DNA of 17,257 bases, from contig RFIY01000157.1 in the NCBI GenBank assembly GCA_003695505.1, positions 1 through 17,257 of the forward strand, read 5' to 3'. Numbering within the stretch: position 1 is the first letter of the stretch; every line of letters starts with the position of its first letter. The notes under the pieces were generated by a model, which did not search any database, was not told where the DNA came from, and was given only the letters and a program-made list of their open reading frames with translations. Origin of the DNA: Candidatus Dadabacteria bacterium (lineage in GTDB: Bacteria > J088). The position numbers were made by a program, and so were the translations under genes. Positions 6,808 through 14,401 of the stretch are shown here, piece after piece.

Positions 6808-7827
6808 ATGGGCAAAGATTACGACAAAAGACAGGAAATCTTCTCGGGCTACCCCCGCGGATGGTTCGTGGTGGCATTCTCGGACGAACTGGGTCCGGGC
6901 GACATTCTCAAGGTCCCGTGCTTCGGCGATACCATCGTCGTCTACCGCGGAGAAGACGGCGTTGCACGGGCGATGGATGCTTATTGTCCACACCTTGGCG
7001 GCGGCTTTGCCCGCGGCAAGGTCGTCGGCGACAGCATCGAGTGCCCGTTCCATGCCTGGCGTTTTGGACCGGATGGCAAGTGCAATCACATACCCTACGC
7101 GAAGGGCATCCCCGAAAAGGCGCGCGTCGCGACCCGCATCATTCAGGAAGTCAACAATATCATCTATCTCTGGAACGACCCCGAGGGTGGCGAGCCGGAC
7201 TTCGATATACCGGTGCTTCCCGAATGCGACAGCGATGAGTGGACGCCCTGGGAGCACGCGAAACTGGAAATCCCGACCCACCCGCACGAGCTCGTCGAAA
7301 ACGTGGTCGATATCGGCCACTTCGCGCCGGTACACGGCACCCATGTCGAAAAATTCGAAAACGAGTTCCGCGGCCACCTCGCAATCCAGCGCAATGCCGG
7401 CGTCGCCTATCCCCTCGGCGGTGGCGTCGACCGCTACAGCATCGAGGCGACATACTATGGCCCGGGATTCCAGATTTCGTACTGGAATGGTTATCTGGAG
7501 GCGCGGCTGATCAACGCCAACACGATGATCGACAAGAACAAGATGACGCTCCACTTCGGCGTGATGCTCAAGAAGGGCAAGGACGCGCGCGTTACGGACA
7601 ACTTCCTGAAGGGATATGTAGAGAACCTCAGCAAGGGCTTCCAGGAAGACGTCGACATCTGGCTCGAGAAGAAGTTCACGCCGCGCCCGGTGTTGTGCGA
7701 CGGCGACGGCCCGATCATGCGCCTGCGCAAGTGGTACGCCCAGTTCTATACACCGCGCGCCCAGGTTCAGCCCCTGCCATTTGACGGCAAGCCGCTGGAA
7801 ACCGAAGTGCTGCCGGTCGCGCAATAG
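6808..7827 (+). CDS. Rieske non-haem iron oxygenase, KshA-like (second of two)
   Basis: A 339-aa paralogue of the preceding gene with the same architecture. Rieske ligands are C60/H62 and C79/H82. The mononuclear iron site is N165..D168..H171..H176 in 'ENVVDIGHFAPVH', and the later Asp is D281 in 'EDVDIW'. It shares the N-terminal 'GWFVVAFSDELGPGD' and the C-terminal 'LCDGDGPIMRLRKWYAQFY' blocks with its neighbour but differs throughout the substrate-facing C-terminal domain. This is an older duplication, with either distinct substrates or two subunits of one enzyme. AAGGAGG at 6796-6802 sets the start. The next gene begins 12 bp after the stop, so co-transcription is very likely. All catalytic ligands are intact. 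By family resemblance it is a steroid- or terpenoid-type hydroxylase; the substrate is not shown. Confidence 0.92.
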   Translation: MGKDYDKRQEIFSGYPRGWFVVAFSDELGPGDILKVPCFGDTIVVYRGEDGVARAMDAYCPHLGGGFARGKVVGDSIECPFHAWRFGPDGKCNHIPYAKGIPEKARVATRIIQEVNNIIYLWNDPEGGEPDFDIPVLPECDSDEWTPWEHAKLEIPTHPHELVENVVDIGHFAPVHGTHVEKFENEFRGHLAIQRNAGVAYPLGGGVDRYSIEATYYGPGFQISYWNGYLEARLINANTMIDKNKMTLHFGVMLKKGKDARVTDNFLKGYVENLSKGFQEDVDIWLEKKFTPRPVLCDGDGPIMRLRKWYAQFYTPRAQVQPLPFDGKPLETEVLPVAQ

Positions 7828-7839
7828 GGAGAAGGTTGT

Positions 7840-9045
7840 ATGCAGGCTGCCGAGGTACAACAAACCGCGCCCCCTGGGCGCAAAGAACTGATCGCACGGG
7901 CGGAGGCGATGGTACCGCGCCTGATCGAGCGTGTGCCGGAAACCACCCGGATGCGCATGGTGCACCCGGACACGATCGCCGAGCTGCAGGAGGCGGGCTT
8001 TTTTCGCGCGCTGCAGCCGGCCCGCTGGGGCGGACTCGAACTGGATCCGACCGTATTCTTCGACATAGCCGCGATCATCTCGTCGGCGTGCCCGTCCACT
8101 GCGTGGGTCCTGGGCGTCGTCAGCGTCCATAGCTGGCAACTGGCGCTCTTTCCCGACCAGGCGCAGCAGGATGTCTGGGCCGACGACAGCAGCGTGCTGA
8201 TTTCATCGTCGTACATGCCGGTCGGCAAGGTTCGTCGCGTCGATGGCGGCTTCATGCTGAGTGGCCAGTGGGGCTTTTCCAGCGGCGTCGATCACTGTGA
8301 CTGGGCCATGCTGGGCGCGTTTGCGGCCGATGAAGACGGCAACCCCGACCATCAGGACCTGCGCACGTTTCTGGTACCCAAAACCGACTTCGAAGTTGTG
8401 GATGACTGGTTCGTATCCGGTCTCCAGGGCACCGGTAGCAAGTCGGTCAAGGTAACCGAAAAGTTCGTCCCCGAATACCGCACGCACAAGTTTGCTGATG
8501 GCTTTCGCCAAAGCAGCCCGGGCCACGCAGAGAACACGGCACCGCTGTTCAGGATTCCGTTTGGCCAGCTATTCGTCCGTGCGGTCGCATCGAATGGTAT
8601 CGGCATGCTGACCGGCGCACTTCGGGAGTTCATCGCGGTGCAGAAGGCACGTGTCGCCCGCAGTGTCGGCGCTCGCGTCGCCGAGAACCCGCAGGCGCAG
8701 CAGGCGGCCGCCCAGGCGGCAGCGACGTTGAAGGAGCTGAAACTCGTCTTCTACGATCAGCTCAATGACATGATGGATCACGTCCGCGACGGAAAGAAGA
8801 TCCCGCTCGAAAAACGGGTCCAGTGGCGCTACGAGGCGTCACTCGTCGGGCCGAAATCACGGCAGGCGATCGACGACCTGTTCCGCGCGAGCGGCGGAAG
8901 CGCGATCTACGACACCAATCCGATTCAGCGCTTCTTCAACGACATGCACGCTGCCGAGGCGCACTATGTCAACAATCCGTTCAAGCCGGCCTGCAACTTC
9001 GGCAGTGTATTGCTGGGCGGCGAGAACACCGACTTCTTCATTTGA
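7840..9045 (+). CDS. HsaA-like flavin-dependent monooxygenase (acyl-CoA dehydrogenase fold)
   Basis: A 401-aa protein of the two-component group D flavin monooxygenases, which hydroxylate phenols to catechols using reduced flavin supplied by a separate reductase. It shows the acyl-CoA dehydrogenase-like layout: an N-terminal helical region with 'ALQPARWGGLELDP', a middle beta domain with 'LSGQWGFSSGVDHCDW' and 'GLQGTGSKSVKV', and a C-terminal helical bundle ending in 'FFNDMHAAEAHYVNNP' with His370 and His375. This resembles HsaA, which acts just before ring cleavage in steroid degradation, rather than true acyl-CoA dehydrogenases. A GGAGAAGG ribosome site overlaps the spacer after the Rieske gene. 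It is followed 3 bp later by the extradiol dioxygenase gene, matching the hsaA/hsaC functional pairing. No HsaB-type flavin reductase is seen. Confidence 0.85.
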   Translation: MQAAEVQQTAPPGRKELIARAEAMVPRLIERVPETTRMRMVHPDTIAELQEAGFFRALQPARWGGLELDPTVFFDIAAIISSACPSTAWVLGVVSVHSWQLALFPDQAQQDVWADDSSVLISSSYMPVGKVRRVDGGFMLSGQWGFSSGVDHCDWAMLGAFAADEDGNPDHQDLRTFLVPKTDFEVVDDWFVSGLQGTGSKSVKVTEKFVPEYRTHKFADGFRQSSPGHAENTAPLFRIPFGQLFVRAVASNGIGMLTGALREFIAVQKARVARSVGARVAENPQAQQAAAQAAATLKELKLVFYDQLNDMMDHVRDGKKIPLEKRVQWRYEASLVGPKSRQAIDDLFRASGGSAIYDTNPIQRFFNDMHAAEAHYVNNPFKPACNFGSVLLGGENTDFFI

Positions 9046-9048
9046 ACG

Positions 9049-9954
9049 ATGGGCGATATTTCGCAACTTGGCTACATCGAGTTCGAAGTTTCCGATCCTG
9101 ACGCCTGGGAACGATTCGGAACGAACGTCCTGGGTCTGACGGCAAGCCCGAAACGCGATGACGGAGGCTATTCGTTCCGCCTGGACAGTCGGCGGCACCG
9201 AATCTTCATCCGCCCGGGCGCGGCCGATGATCTCGTCACGCTTGGCGTCGAAGCCGCGGACAATGATGCGCTCGAACGGATCCTCGAGCGCCTGCGCAAA
9301 AACGACGTCGCGTACCGCGAAGCGCCACCAGAACGCACGGCCGCGCGTGATGTCGAACGCCTCGTCCTTGCGCGCGAACCGGGCGGCGTCGATCTGGAGT
9401 TGTATGTCGGCCCGGCCATCGAGGCGGACGCGCCCGACACGCCGCTCGTTCCGTCAGGCTTCGTCGCGGAAGACATGGGCTTTGGTCACGTCGCGCTACG
9501 TGCCGAGGACCTGGGCGAGACCGAACGATTTTTCTGCGACATCCTCGGCTTTCAGCTCAGCGACAGGATCATCTGTCGGCTCGGCGGCATGGACATCAAC
9601 ATCACCTTTCTGCACGTCAATCCGCGCCACCATTCGATTGCGTTCGGCGCGGGTCTGCCGAAACACATTCATCACTTCATGCTCCAGACCCGCTCCATCG
9701 ACGACGTGGGTGCGGCAATGGACCGCACGGTCGACAACGGATTCGAGCTGGTTCAGACCATGGGCCGCCATCCGAACGACAAAATGATTACGTTTTACGG
9801 ACGTACACCGTCCGGCTTCGAGTTCGAATTTGGCGCCGGAGGGTTGAGCATCGACGACAGTACATGGGAAGTCCAGACCCATGGGCTGGTCAGTGAATGG
9901 GGACACCGCCCGCCCCGCGCATACGCACGCGCGCCGCGCGGCACAACTTCCTGA
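9049..9954 (+). CDS. Type I extradiol ring-cleavage dioxygenase (BphC/HsaC-like)
   Basis: A 301-aa two-domain vicinal-oxygen-chelate enzyme that opens a catechol next to its hydroxyls (meta-cleavage), Fe(II)-dependent. Residues match the BphC active site almost by number: iron ligands H147 (GFGH), H209 (HHFML) and E260 (FEFEFG), and second-sphere H195, H241 and Y250. The N-terminal half (about 1-125) is the degenerate repeat of the same fold. The C-terminal half carries the catalytic signature 'YGRTPSGFEFEFGAGG' (250-265). The gene starts 3 bp after the monooxygenase stop, without a strong Shine-Dalgarno, so it is probably translationally coupled. With the preceding gene it forms a phenol to catechol to ring-opened product module. 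The substrate could be a steroid-derived, biphenyl-like or diterpenoid catechol. Confidence 0.92.
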   Translation: MGDISQLGYIEFEVSDPDAWERFGTNVLGLTASPKRDDGGYSFRLDSRRHRIFIRPGAADDLVTLGVEAADNDALERILERLRKNDVAYREAPPERTAARDVERLVLAREPGGVDLELYVGPAIEADAPDTPLVPSGFVAEDMGFGHVALRAEDLGETERFFCDILGFQLSDRIICRLGGMDINITFLHVNPRHHSIAFGAGLPKHIHHFMLQTRSIDDVGAAMDRTVDNGFELVQTMGRHPNDKMITFYGRTPSGFEFEFGAGGLSIDDSTWEVQTHGLVSEWGHRPPRAYARAPRGTTS

Positions 9955-9972
9955 TGACAAAGGAGGACCGAT

Positions 9973-10185
9973 ATGAAACGACTGATTGTAGATCCGGATG
10001 CCTGCGAAGGACACGGAAAATGCGTCGAAGTCGCGCCCGATATGTTCTACCTGCCCGATGACGAAGACCTCGTTCAGATCCTTGTGCCCGAGCCGCAGAC
10101 AGAGGAACAGATCGCCAGGGCCGAAGCCGCGATCGCAGCCTGTCCGCGCTACGCACTCAGATGGGCTGACGAATCGCTCGGGTAA
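9973..10185 (+). CDS. Small [3Fe-4S] ferredoxin
   Basis: A 70-aa electron carrier of the type that serves bacterial P450s. Three cysteines are arranged as C14-EGHGK-C20 followed by a single C in 'AACPRYAL' near residue 57. The second cysteine of the usual [4Fe-4S] CxxCxxC motif is replaced, which predicts a [3Fe-4S] cluster. The acidic middle segment is typical of a reductase- or P450-docking surface. AGGAGG lies 6 nt before the ATG. It follows the extradiol dioxygenase by 18 bp and is most likely in the same transcript. It could feed the P450 at the head of the cluster. Rieske oxygenases usually use a [2Fe-2S] donor instead, so those probably depend on a protein encoded elsewhere. Confidence 0.92.
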   Translation: MKRLIVDPDACEGHGKCVEVAPDMFYLPDDEDLVQILVPEPQTEEQIARAEAAIAACPRYALRWADESLG

Positions 10186-10255
10186 CCGGCTGAACGCGCA
10201 CGCTGAGCCTCGGCGCGCGCGGACGTGACGCCAACCGGCAAAGGCACAGGATTCC

Positions 10256-11002
10256 ATGACCGCTGCTCCCGACATCGCGCTCGATCCTGCCCGCTTCGAG
10301 CGCACGATGCGCAGATATCGCATCTGGGAGCGCTGGTTCCAGCCGACGCTCGTTGGCGTCGACAACCTGCCCGCCGGCGGCGCGCTGATCGTTTCAAATC
10401 ACGGCACCTTCGGATTCGATCTTTCGGCACTCGTCCGGGCGGTCTGGCTGGCAACCGGCCGCCCGCTACGCTCGCTCGGCGACCACATCGTCTTTCGCAC
10501 ACCCGGCATCCGCCGTCTCGCACACGATATGGGGATCGTCGAGGGCACACCGGACCATGCGCACGCGCTCCTGACCGGCGGAGCCTGGGTTCTCGTCTAT
10601 CCTGGTGGCGCCCGCGAAGCGATGCCGTCCGCATCGGAACGCTACCAGTTGTTCTGGGACGGCTCACATGGCTTCGCCGAAACGGCCATCCGCGCGCAGG
10701 TGCCCATCGTGCCAATGGCCGGCATCGGCGTCGACGATGTCTACGACGAGTGGATTTCTCGCGACCAGATCGCCGCGACCCGACTCGGCCAATGGGTCGC
10801 GCAGACCTTCGGCGAAAAATATGTCTTCCCGATTTACCGCGGCCTCGGCCCGCTCCCGAAGCCGGTCTCGATCCGGTATGTTTTTGGTGCCCCGATCCCG
10901 GTGCCGAAGACGGCCAGCGAAGCCAACCGCAAACGGCTGCACAAGCGCGTCCGGGACGTAACCCGAGCACTCATCGACCGCGAGCTTGCCAAAACACGAT
11001 GA
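10256..11002 (+). CDS. Acyltransferase of the LPLAT/DGAT2-like superfamily
   Basis: A 248-aa protein of the PlsC-like acyltransferase superfamily. The catalytic block is NHGTFGFD (residues 48-55), an HX5D spacing rather than the HX4D of PlsC. The second block is YPGGAREA (115-122). HX5D together with F/YPGGxREA is characteristic of the MGAT/DGAT2-like and plant phytyl-ester-synthase-type branch, which esterifies diacylglycerol or isoprenoid alcohols. It is not typical of lysophosphatidate acyltransferases. No strong transmembrane segment is evident, so peripheral membrane association is likely. The gene begins 70 bp after the ferredoxin gene with only a weak ribosome site, so membership of the oxygenase operon is plausible but unproven. 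It may acylate a product of the cluster or make storage lipid (inference). Confidence 0.82.
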   Translation: MTAAPDIALDPARFERTMRRYRIWERWFQPTLVGVDNLPAGGALIVSNHGTFGFDLSALVRAVWLATGRPLRSLGDHIVFRTPGIRRLAHDMGIVEGTPDHAHALLTGGAWVLVYPGGAREAMPSASERYQLFWDGSHGFAETAIRAQVPIVPMAGIGVDDVYDEWISRDQIAATRLGQWVAQTFGEKYVFPIYRGLGPLPKPVSIRYVFGAPIPVPKTASEANRKRLHKRVRDVTRALIDRELAKTR

Positions 11003-11411
11003 TACGCCAAACACCGCGTTTCTTGCACTGCTCCCAAACCAGCGGCACGGCACTGCATCTGACCTTCACCGGGGACCTGCTTCATCGGAACATGACGCCG
11101 TTTTCTCAAATTCTGCAGCCTCGCGTAACGCGGAGGGATTCACAACGTCAGCCACAACAACCTGGATGTGAAACAAGACAGCCGCACGAACAGGCTCCGG
11201 AAGAGATGGCGTCGACAATCAGGAATGACTTCATGGTAACAACCGCGGATCGATGCATCGGGAACACTCGCCAGTTTGCTCAAACTGTCCAGGACTCGCG
11301 GCAAAGGATAGAAAGTTCCCAACACGTCGGTCCCCTCCAGCCTCCCTTTGCATGCTGCTACCCTGTGAAACTGGAAATCCATCTACGAACGCAACGGAGA
11401 ACACCAAGGGT
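11003..11411 (+). other. Intergenic region before the sialidase gene
   Basis: 409 bp with no convincing gene. An open frame in phase with the sialidase extends back to 11253 but lacks coding character. Two perfect palindromes are visible: CGATGCATCG (11251-11260), and CAGTTTG/CAAACTG with a 2-nt centre (11272-11287). A weaker pair, CGCGT-A-ACGCG, lies at 11122-11132. No clear promoter hexamers were recognised. Confidence 0.5.
11272..11287. promoter_or_regulatory. 16-bp palindrome upstream of the sialidase, possible operator
   Basis: CAGTTTG and CAAACTG are perfect 7-bp arms around CT. The site lies 125 bp before the sialidase ATG, and a 10-bp palindrome is centred about 24 bp further upstream. 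The position suits a transcription factor site, but I recognise no specific family. Confidence 0.35.
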
Positions 11412-12620
11412 ATGAAGCACCACCCGGGCATCTTTTGCCTGTTGCTGCCGTTGTTGCTGTCGGGCTGTGTCGATGGCGCCGCTCCGCGACCTGCCGCACC
11501 GCAAATTGACGAACTGATCACCGAGCCGGAGTTCTACGACGTCTATGAGGCTGGGACAGACGGGTACCATACCTATCGAATTCCGGCGGTGATCAGAACC
11601 ACGGAGAATACGCTGCTGGCCTTTGCCGAAGCGCGCGTCGACAGCTACTTCGACAAATCCGAGAACGACATCGTCTTGCGGAGAAGCGACGACCTCGGCG
11701 TAACCTGGGGGGAGCTTCAGGTGCTGTACGATGCCGGCGTCTATTCGCTCAACGACCCCGTTCCAGTCCAGATAACATCCGGCGTTCACGCGGGGAGGAT
11801 CCTGCTGATGTTCCATCGCATCCCCTGCAAACAGATCGAATCGCTCGACCAGTGCGAGCCCGTTGGCGATCTGCCACACGCAATGCTGTTGATGTACAGC
11901 GATGACGACGGCCGCACCTGGTCTGAGCCAGAGGACATCTCTGACGCCATTTCCGCGGATGGCCAGGGCGTCGGCGGCGTCGGGCCGGGGATCGCCATCG
12001 TCAAGCAACGGGAACCGAAAGCCGGACGGATCATCTTTCCGATGCGGGTTGGAGAAACCAATTACGCCGCCTACAGCGACGATGGCGGCGAAAACTGGGC
12101 CGCCGGCGCCCTGGTCGATACCGACACGACCGTCGGCGGAGGGAATGAGGCGCAGATCGTCGAGCTGATCAACGGGGATCTGTTGTTGAATGCACGCAAT
12201 ACCGCCGGAACTGGATTCAGAAAAACCGCGATCAGCTCGGATGGCGGGGAAACCTGGTCTCCGATGACCGATGACACCGAGCTGGTCGATTCACGCGTGA
12301 TGGCATCGATTCTTCGATTCTCGTGGGACACCGATGATCGCAGTCGGATCCTCTTTTCCAATCCGGCCAATCCGGAGGTTCGTATCGAAGGGACGATCCG
12401 CCTGAGCTACGACGAAGGGCAGACCTGGTCCGTCAGCAAGGTCCTGGAACCGAACATTTTTGCGTACAGCAGTCTGGTGAAACTGGACTGCCGCCATGTC
12501 GGCGTGCTATTCGAACAGGGCCTGGCATCGGAACACATGATCTTCGCTCGATTTTCTCTGAACTGGCTTACCGACAACGCAGACATCCCCTCCTGCGAAA
12601 CGGAGTCTTCGCAGGACTGA
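11412..12620 (+). CDS. Sialidase/neuraminidase (GH33-like), predicted lipoprotein
   Basis: A 402-aa six-bladed beta-propeller glycosidase predicted to remove terminal sialic acid-type sugars from glycans. It has a short type II signal peptide with lipobox LLSGC (Cys19), so it should be membrane-anchored outside the cytoplasm. The first catalytic-triad Arg is in YRIP (R56). Five Asp boxes (SxDxGxTW-like) begin near residues 92, 163, 222, 275 and 332. Other likely active-site residues are E246 (GNEAQ), R262, R324, Y352 (AYSS) and E368. I chose ATG 11412 because the signal peptide starts there; GGAGA lies about 11 nt upstream. It stands alone, convergent with the era-der operon. No sialic acid transport or catabolism genes are nearby. 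A related exo-glycosidase specificity such as Kdn is possible. Confidence 0.88.
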   Translation: MKHHPGIFCLLLPLLLSGCVDGAAPRPAAPQIDELITEPEFYDVYEAGTDGYHTYRIPAVIRTTENTLLAFAEARVDSYFDKSENDIVLRRSDDLGVTWGELQVLYDAGVYSLNDPVPVQITSGVHAGRILLMFHRIPCKQIESLDQCEPVGDLPHAMLLMYSDDDGRTWSEPEDISDAISADGQGVGGVGPGIAIVKQREPKAGRIIFPMRVGETNYAAYSDDGGENWAAGALVDTDTTVGGGNEAQIVELINGDLLLNARNTAGTGFRKTAISSDGGETWSPMTDDTELVDSRVMASILRFSWDTDDRSRILFSNPANPEVRIEGTIRLSYDEGQTWSVSKVLEPNIFAYSSLVKLDCRHVGVLFEQGLASEHMIFARFSLNWLTDNADIPSCETESSQD

Positions 12621-12624
12621 CCGG

Positions 12625-12639
12625 AGGTGCTGTGCACCT
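12625..12639. terminator. Small hairpin between convergent genes
   Basis: AGGTGC and GCACCT pair around a TGT triloop in the 17-bp gap between the sialidase stop and the lipoprotein stop, overlapping the latter. It sits where a bidirectional terminator would be, but the stem is only 6 bp and no T-run follows on either strand. Confidence 0.3.
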
Positions 12640-14401
12640 ACTGCCCCTTGCGCCGTTCCAGGTCTTCCATGACATAGACCCGCATGAATTCGCCCTCGTC
12701 GAGACCGTCGTAGCCGGCCTCGGCGAGAAATCGGAAGGCGCGATCCCGGTCGACGCCGAGCAGATTGCTGAGCAGATCGACGGCCCGGACAGCGCTGTAG
12801 CCAGACCAGGCCGGCATGAATTCGCGCGCGAACAGTTCCGCGCCGGAAACGCCACAGGTCAGCTCACGCGGGATTTCGGTCCAGGTTTTGCGCAGGTATT
12901 TTCGGTTGCGTGCCGGATCGGCCTCCAGCTCCGGCCCGAGCAGATCCGCCAGTCTGCGGAAACCCTGCGTACACTGGCCCGGAGGCGCGAGCAACGCGGC
13001 CAGCCGGGCGACCTGTTCGTCTGGCGGACGCTGCCGCCACGATGTCGCATCAAAAAACCGCCCCAGCGCCTGGCCAGGTCCCCATACCTGACGAGCCATC
13101 GTGACGGCGGCCACGGCATCGAATCCGCCGTCGATCAACTCCTGTGCCCACAGCATTCCGTCACCTTCAATCCAGATGCGCGCGGCGAGCCACTGCGCAT
13201 CGAGCCCCGCACCCGCTGCCTGAATCGCCTGTAACAGGCCAGACCAGCCACCGAGGACATCGGCGACCCGTCCCATGCGCTTCGCAGCCGGCTCGAACCA
13301 GGCGGGAACGCCTGCACCCAGGCTGGGAATCGGCCAGGTGTCCGGCCGAACGGATGACCCTGGGGGAAACAGCAGCATGAAGACCAGTCCATTCATGCCC
13401 CCATACGTCGCGGGATCTCGAATCTGAAAGCCGCTGTCGGCATACCGCGAGGCCGCGAACCCGCGCAAAACATCGCCTGCATCGCGGTCGACCAGAAGCG
13501 CCCCGACGGCCGCGAGCTTCGATCCCGCATCACCCTCACCACCCCAGCCGTTATCAATCACGAAGTCGATCGCACGGCCAAGGCTGTCAAAATAGTGTTC
13601 GAGCAGGCGCAGTACGGCGCGCCGGTCGTCCCAGCCGCGCACGCGCAATTCGGCCACGGTCTCTGCAAATTCGACCGCCGCGGCAAGGCTGGAATGACGG
13701 ATGTCCGCGACAAGTGCATCGGGATTCGTGCCGCCGCCCTCCAGGTCGAAGACAACCAGTTGCAGCACCATCTGCACCTGCGGATCGTACAGCGTCGTGT
13801 CTCCAAAAACGTCATTGAGCGCGACGCGCAGCACCAGCAACGCCTTTGCTGTTCCGAGCCGGCCGCGTTCGATGGCCTCGGCAACCAGCCTCGCGATGTC
13901 GGTCTTTTCCTGCAACGTCGCGGTAAACGATCGGCCCCGCAGTGCAAGCGGCTTGAATGCGGCAACCAGCGACTCATAAAGTGCGCGCTCGGCCGGCGCG
14001 CGCAAGTCGATCATGCCGCCGTACCCCACGGCGAGCAGAAAAGCGACCGGATCGCCTGAGAATACCTGCTCCAGAAGTTGTTCGCGAAAACGCTGCCCAC
14101 CCGGCAAGGCGTCCCCGGACTGCAGCAGCACGTCGTACATGATTTCCGCCGCGCGCCGTCGCGGAACCGTGGCGCCGTCGAGAATCTCCTGGAACTGTCC
14201 GGCCAGCTCGATCGGGCTGACGCCCTCCTGCTCGGCCGCCACCTCGATTGCCGCGCGCAACCGACGATACAATTCTTCCTCTGGCGCGGAAACGCGGAGC
14301 TGGTAGCTGGGCGCTGCGCAACCAGCCACGATCAGGCAGCATATCCACCACACGCTGCGCAAACGACGCCTCCGTCTGCGGCGCGTTTCAGCGTTCGGCA
14401 T
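12638..14401 (-). CDS. Large predicted lipoprotein of unknown function
   Basis: A 587-aa protein that I do not recognise. The N-terminus has seven or more arginines (residues 7-13), a hydrophobic core (WWICCLIV) and the lipobox VAGC with Cys28, so a type II signal peptide and lipid anchor are predicted. The mature part is mainly helical and rich in Ala/Leu/Arg, with no obvious enzyme motif. Three distinctive Gly-rich segments stand out: 'VGYGGMIDLRAPAER', 'NGWGGEGDAGSK' and 'DPATYGGMNGLVFMLLFPPGS'. I chose ATG 14401 because the signal sequence begins there. This gives a 14-nt overlap with the upstream SDR gene and strong evidence of co-transcription with era-der. It may be an envelope maintenance protein, but that is a guess. 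Confidence 0.75.
   Translation of the reverse strand: MPNAETRRRRRRRLRSVWWICCLIVAGCAAPSYQLRVSAPEEELYRRLRAAIEVAAEQEGVSPIELAGQFQEILDGATVPRRRAAEIMYDVLLQSGDALPGGQRFREQLLEQVFSGDPVAFLLAVGYGGMIDLRAPAERALYESLVAAFKPLALRGRSFTATLQEKTDIARLVAEAIERGRLGTAKALLVLRVALNDVFGDTTLYDPQVQMVLQLVVFDLEGGGTNPDALVADIRHSSLAAAVEFAETVAELRVRGWDDRRAVLRLLEHYFDSLGRAIDFVIDNGWGGEGDAGSKLAAVGALLVDRDAGDVLRGFAASRYADSGFQIRDPATYGGMNGLVFMLLFPPGSSVRPDTWPIPSLGAGVPAWFEPAAKRMGRVADVLGGWSGLLQAIQAAGAGLDAQWLAARIWIEGDGMLWAQELIDGGFDAVAAVTMARQVWGPGQALGRFFDATSWRQRPPDEQVARLAALLAPPGQCTQGFRRLADLLGPELEADPARNRKYLRKTWTEIPRELTCGVSGAELFAREFMPAWSGYSAVRAVDLLSNLLGVDRDRAFRFLAEAGYDGLDEGEFMRVYVMEDLERRKGQ

Noticed and set aside
6790-8139. Long antisense open frame of about 449 codons opposite the second Rieske and HsaA-like genes
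   Set aside because: It is a shadow of codon bias in GC-rich DNA. The plus strand carries complete enzymes with all catalytic motifs, and the antisense product resembles nothing.
9496-10365. Antisense open frame spanning the extradiol dioxygenase and ferredoxin genes
   Set aside because: It overlaps two well-supported genes and has no family features.
11253-11411. Upstream extension of the sialidase reading frame
   Set aside because: Starting at 11412 gives a proper lipoprotein signal peptide at the N-terminus; the extension would bury it.
10225-11415. Plus-strand open frame of 396 codons across the acyltransferase gene and the following gap
   Set aside because: The acyltransferase is in another frame with clear motifs. 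This frame is Arg/Pro-rich, which is typical of an out-of-frame reading.
12632-13234. Plus-strand open frame opposite the 3' part of the lipoprotein gene
   Set aside because: The minus-strand gene has a signal peptide, lipobox and operon overlap; the plus-strand frame is its shadow.
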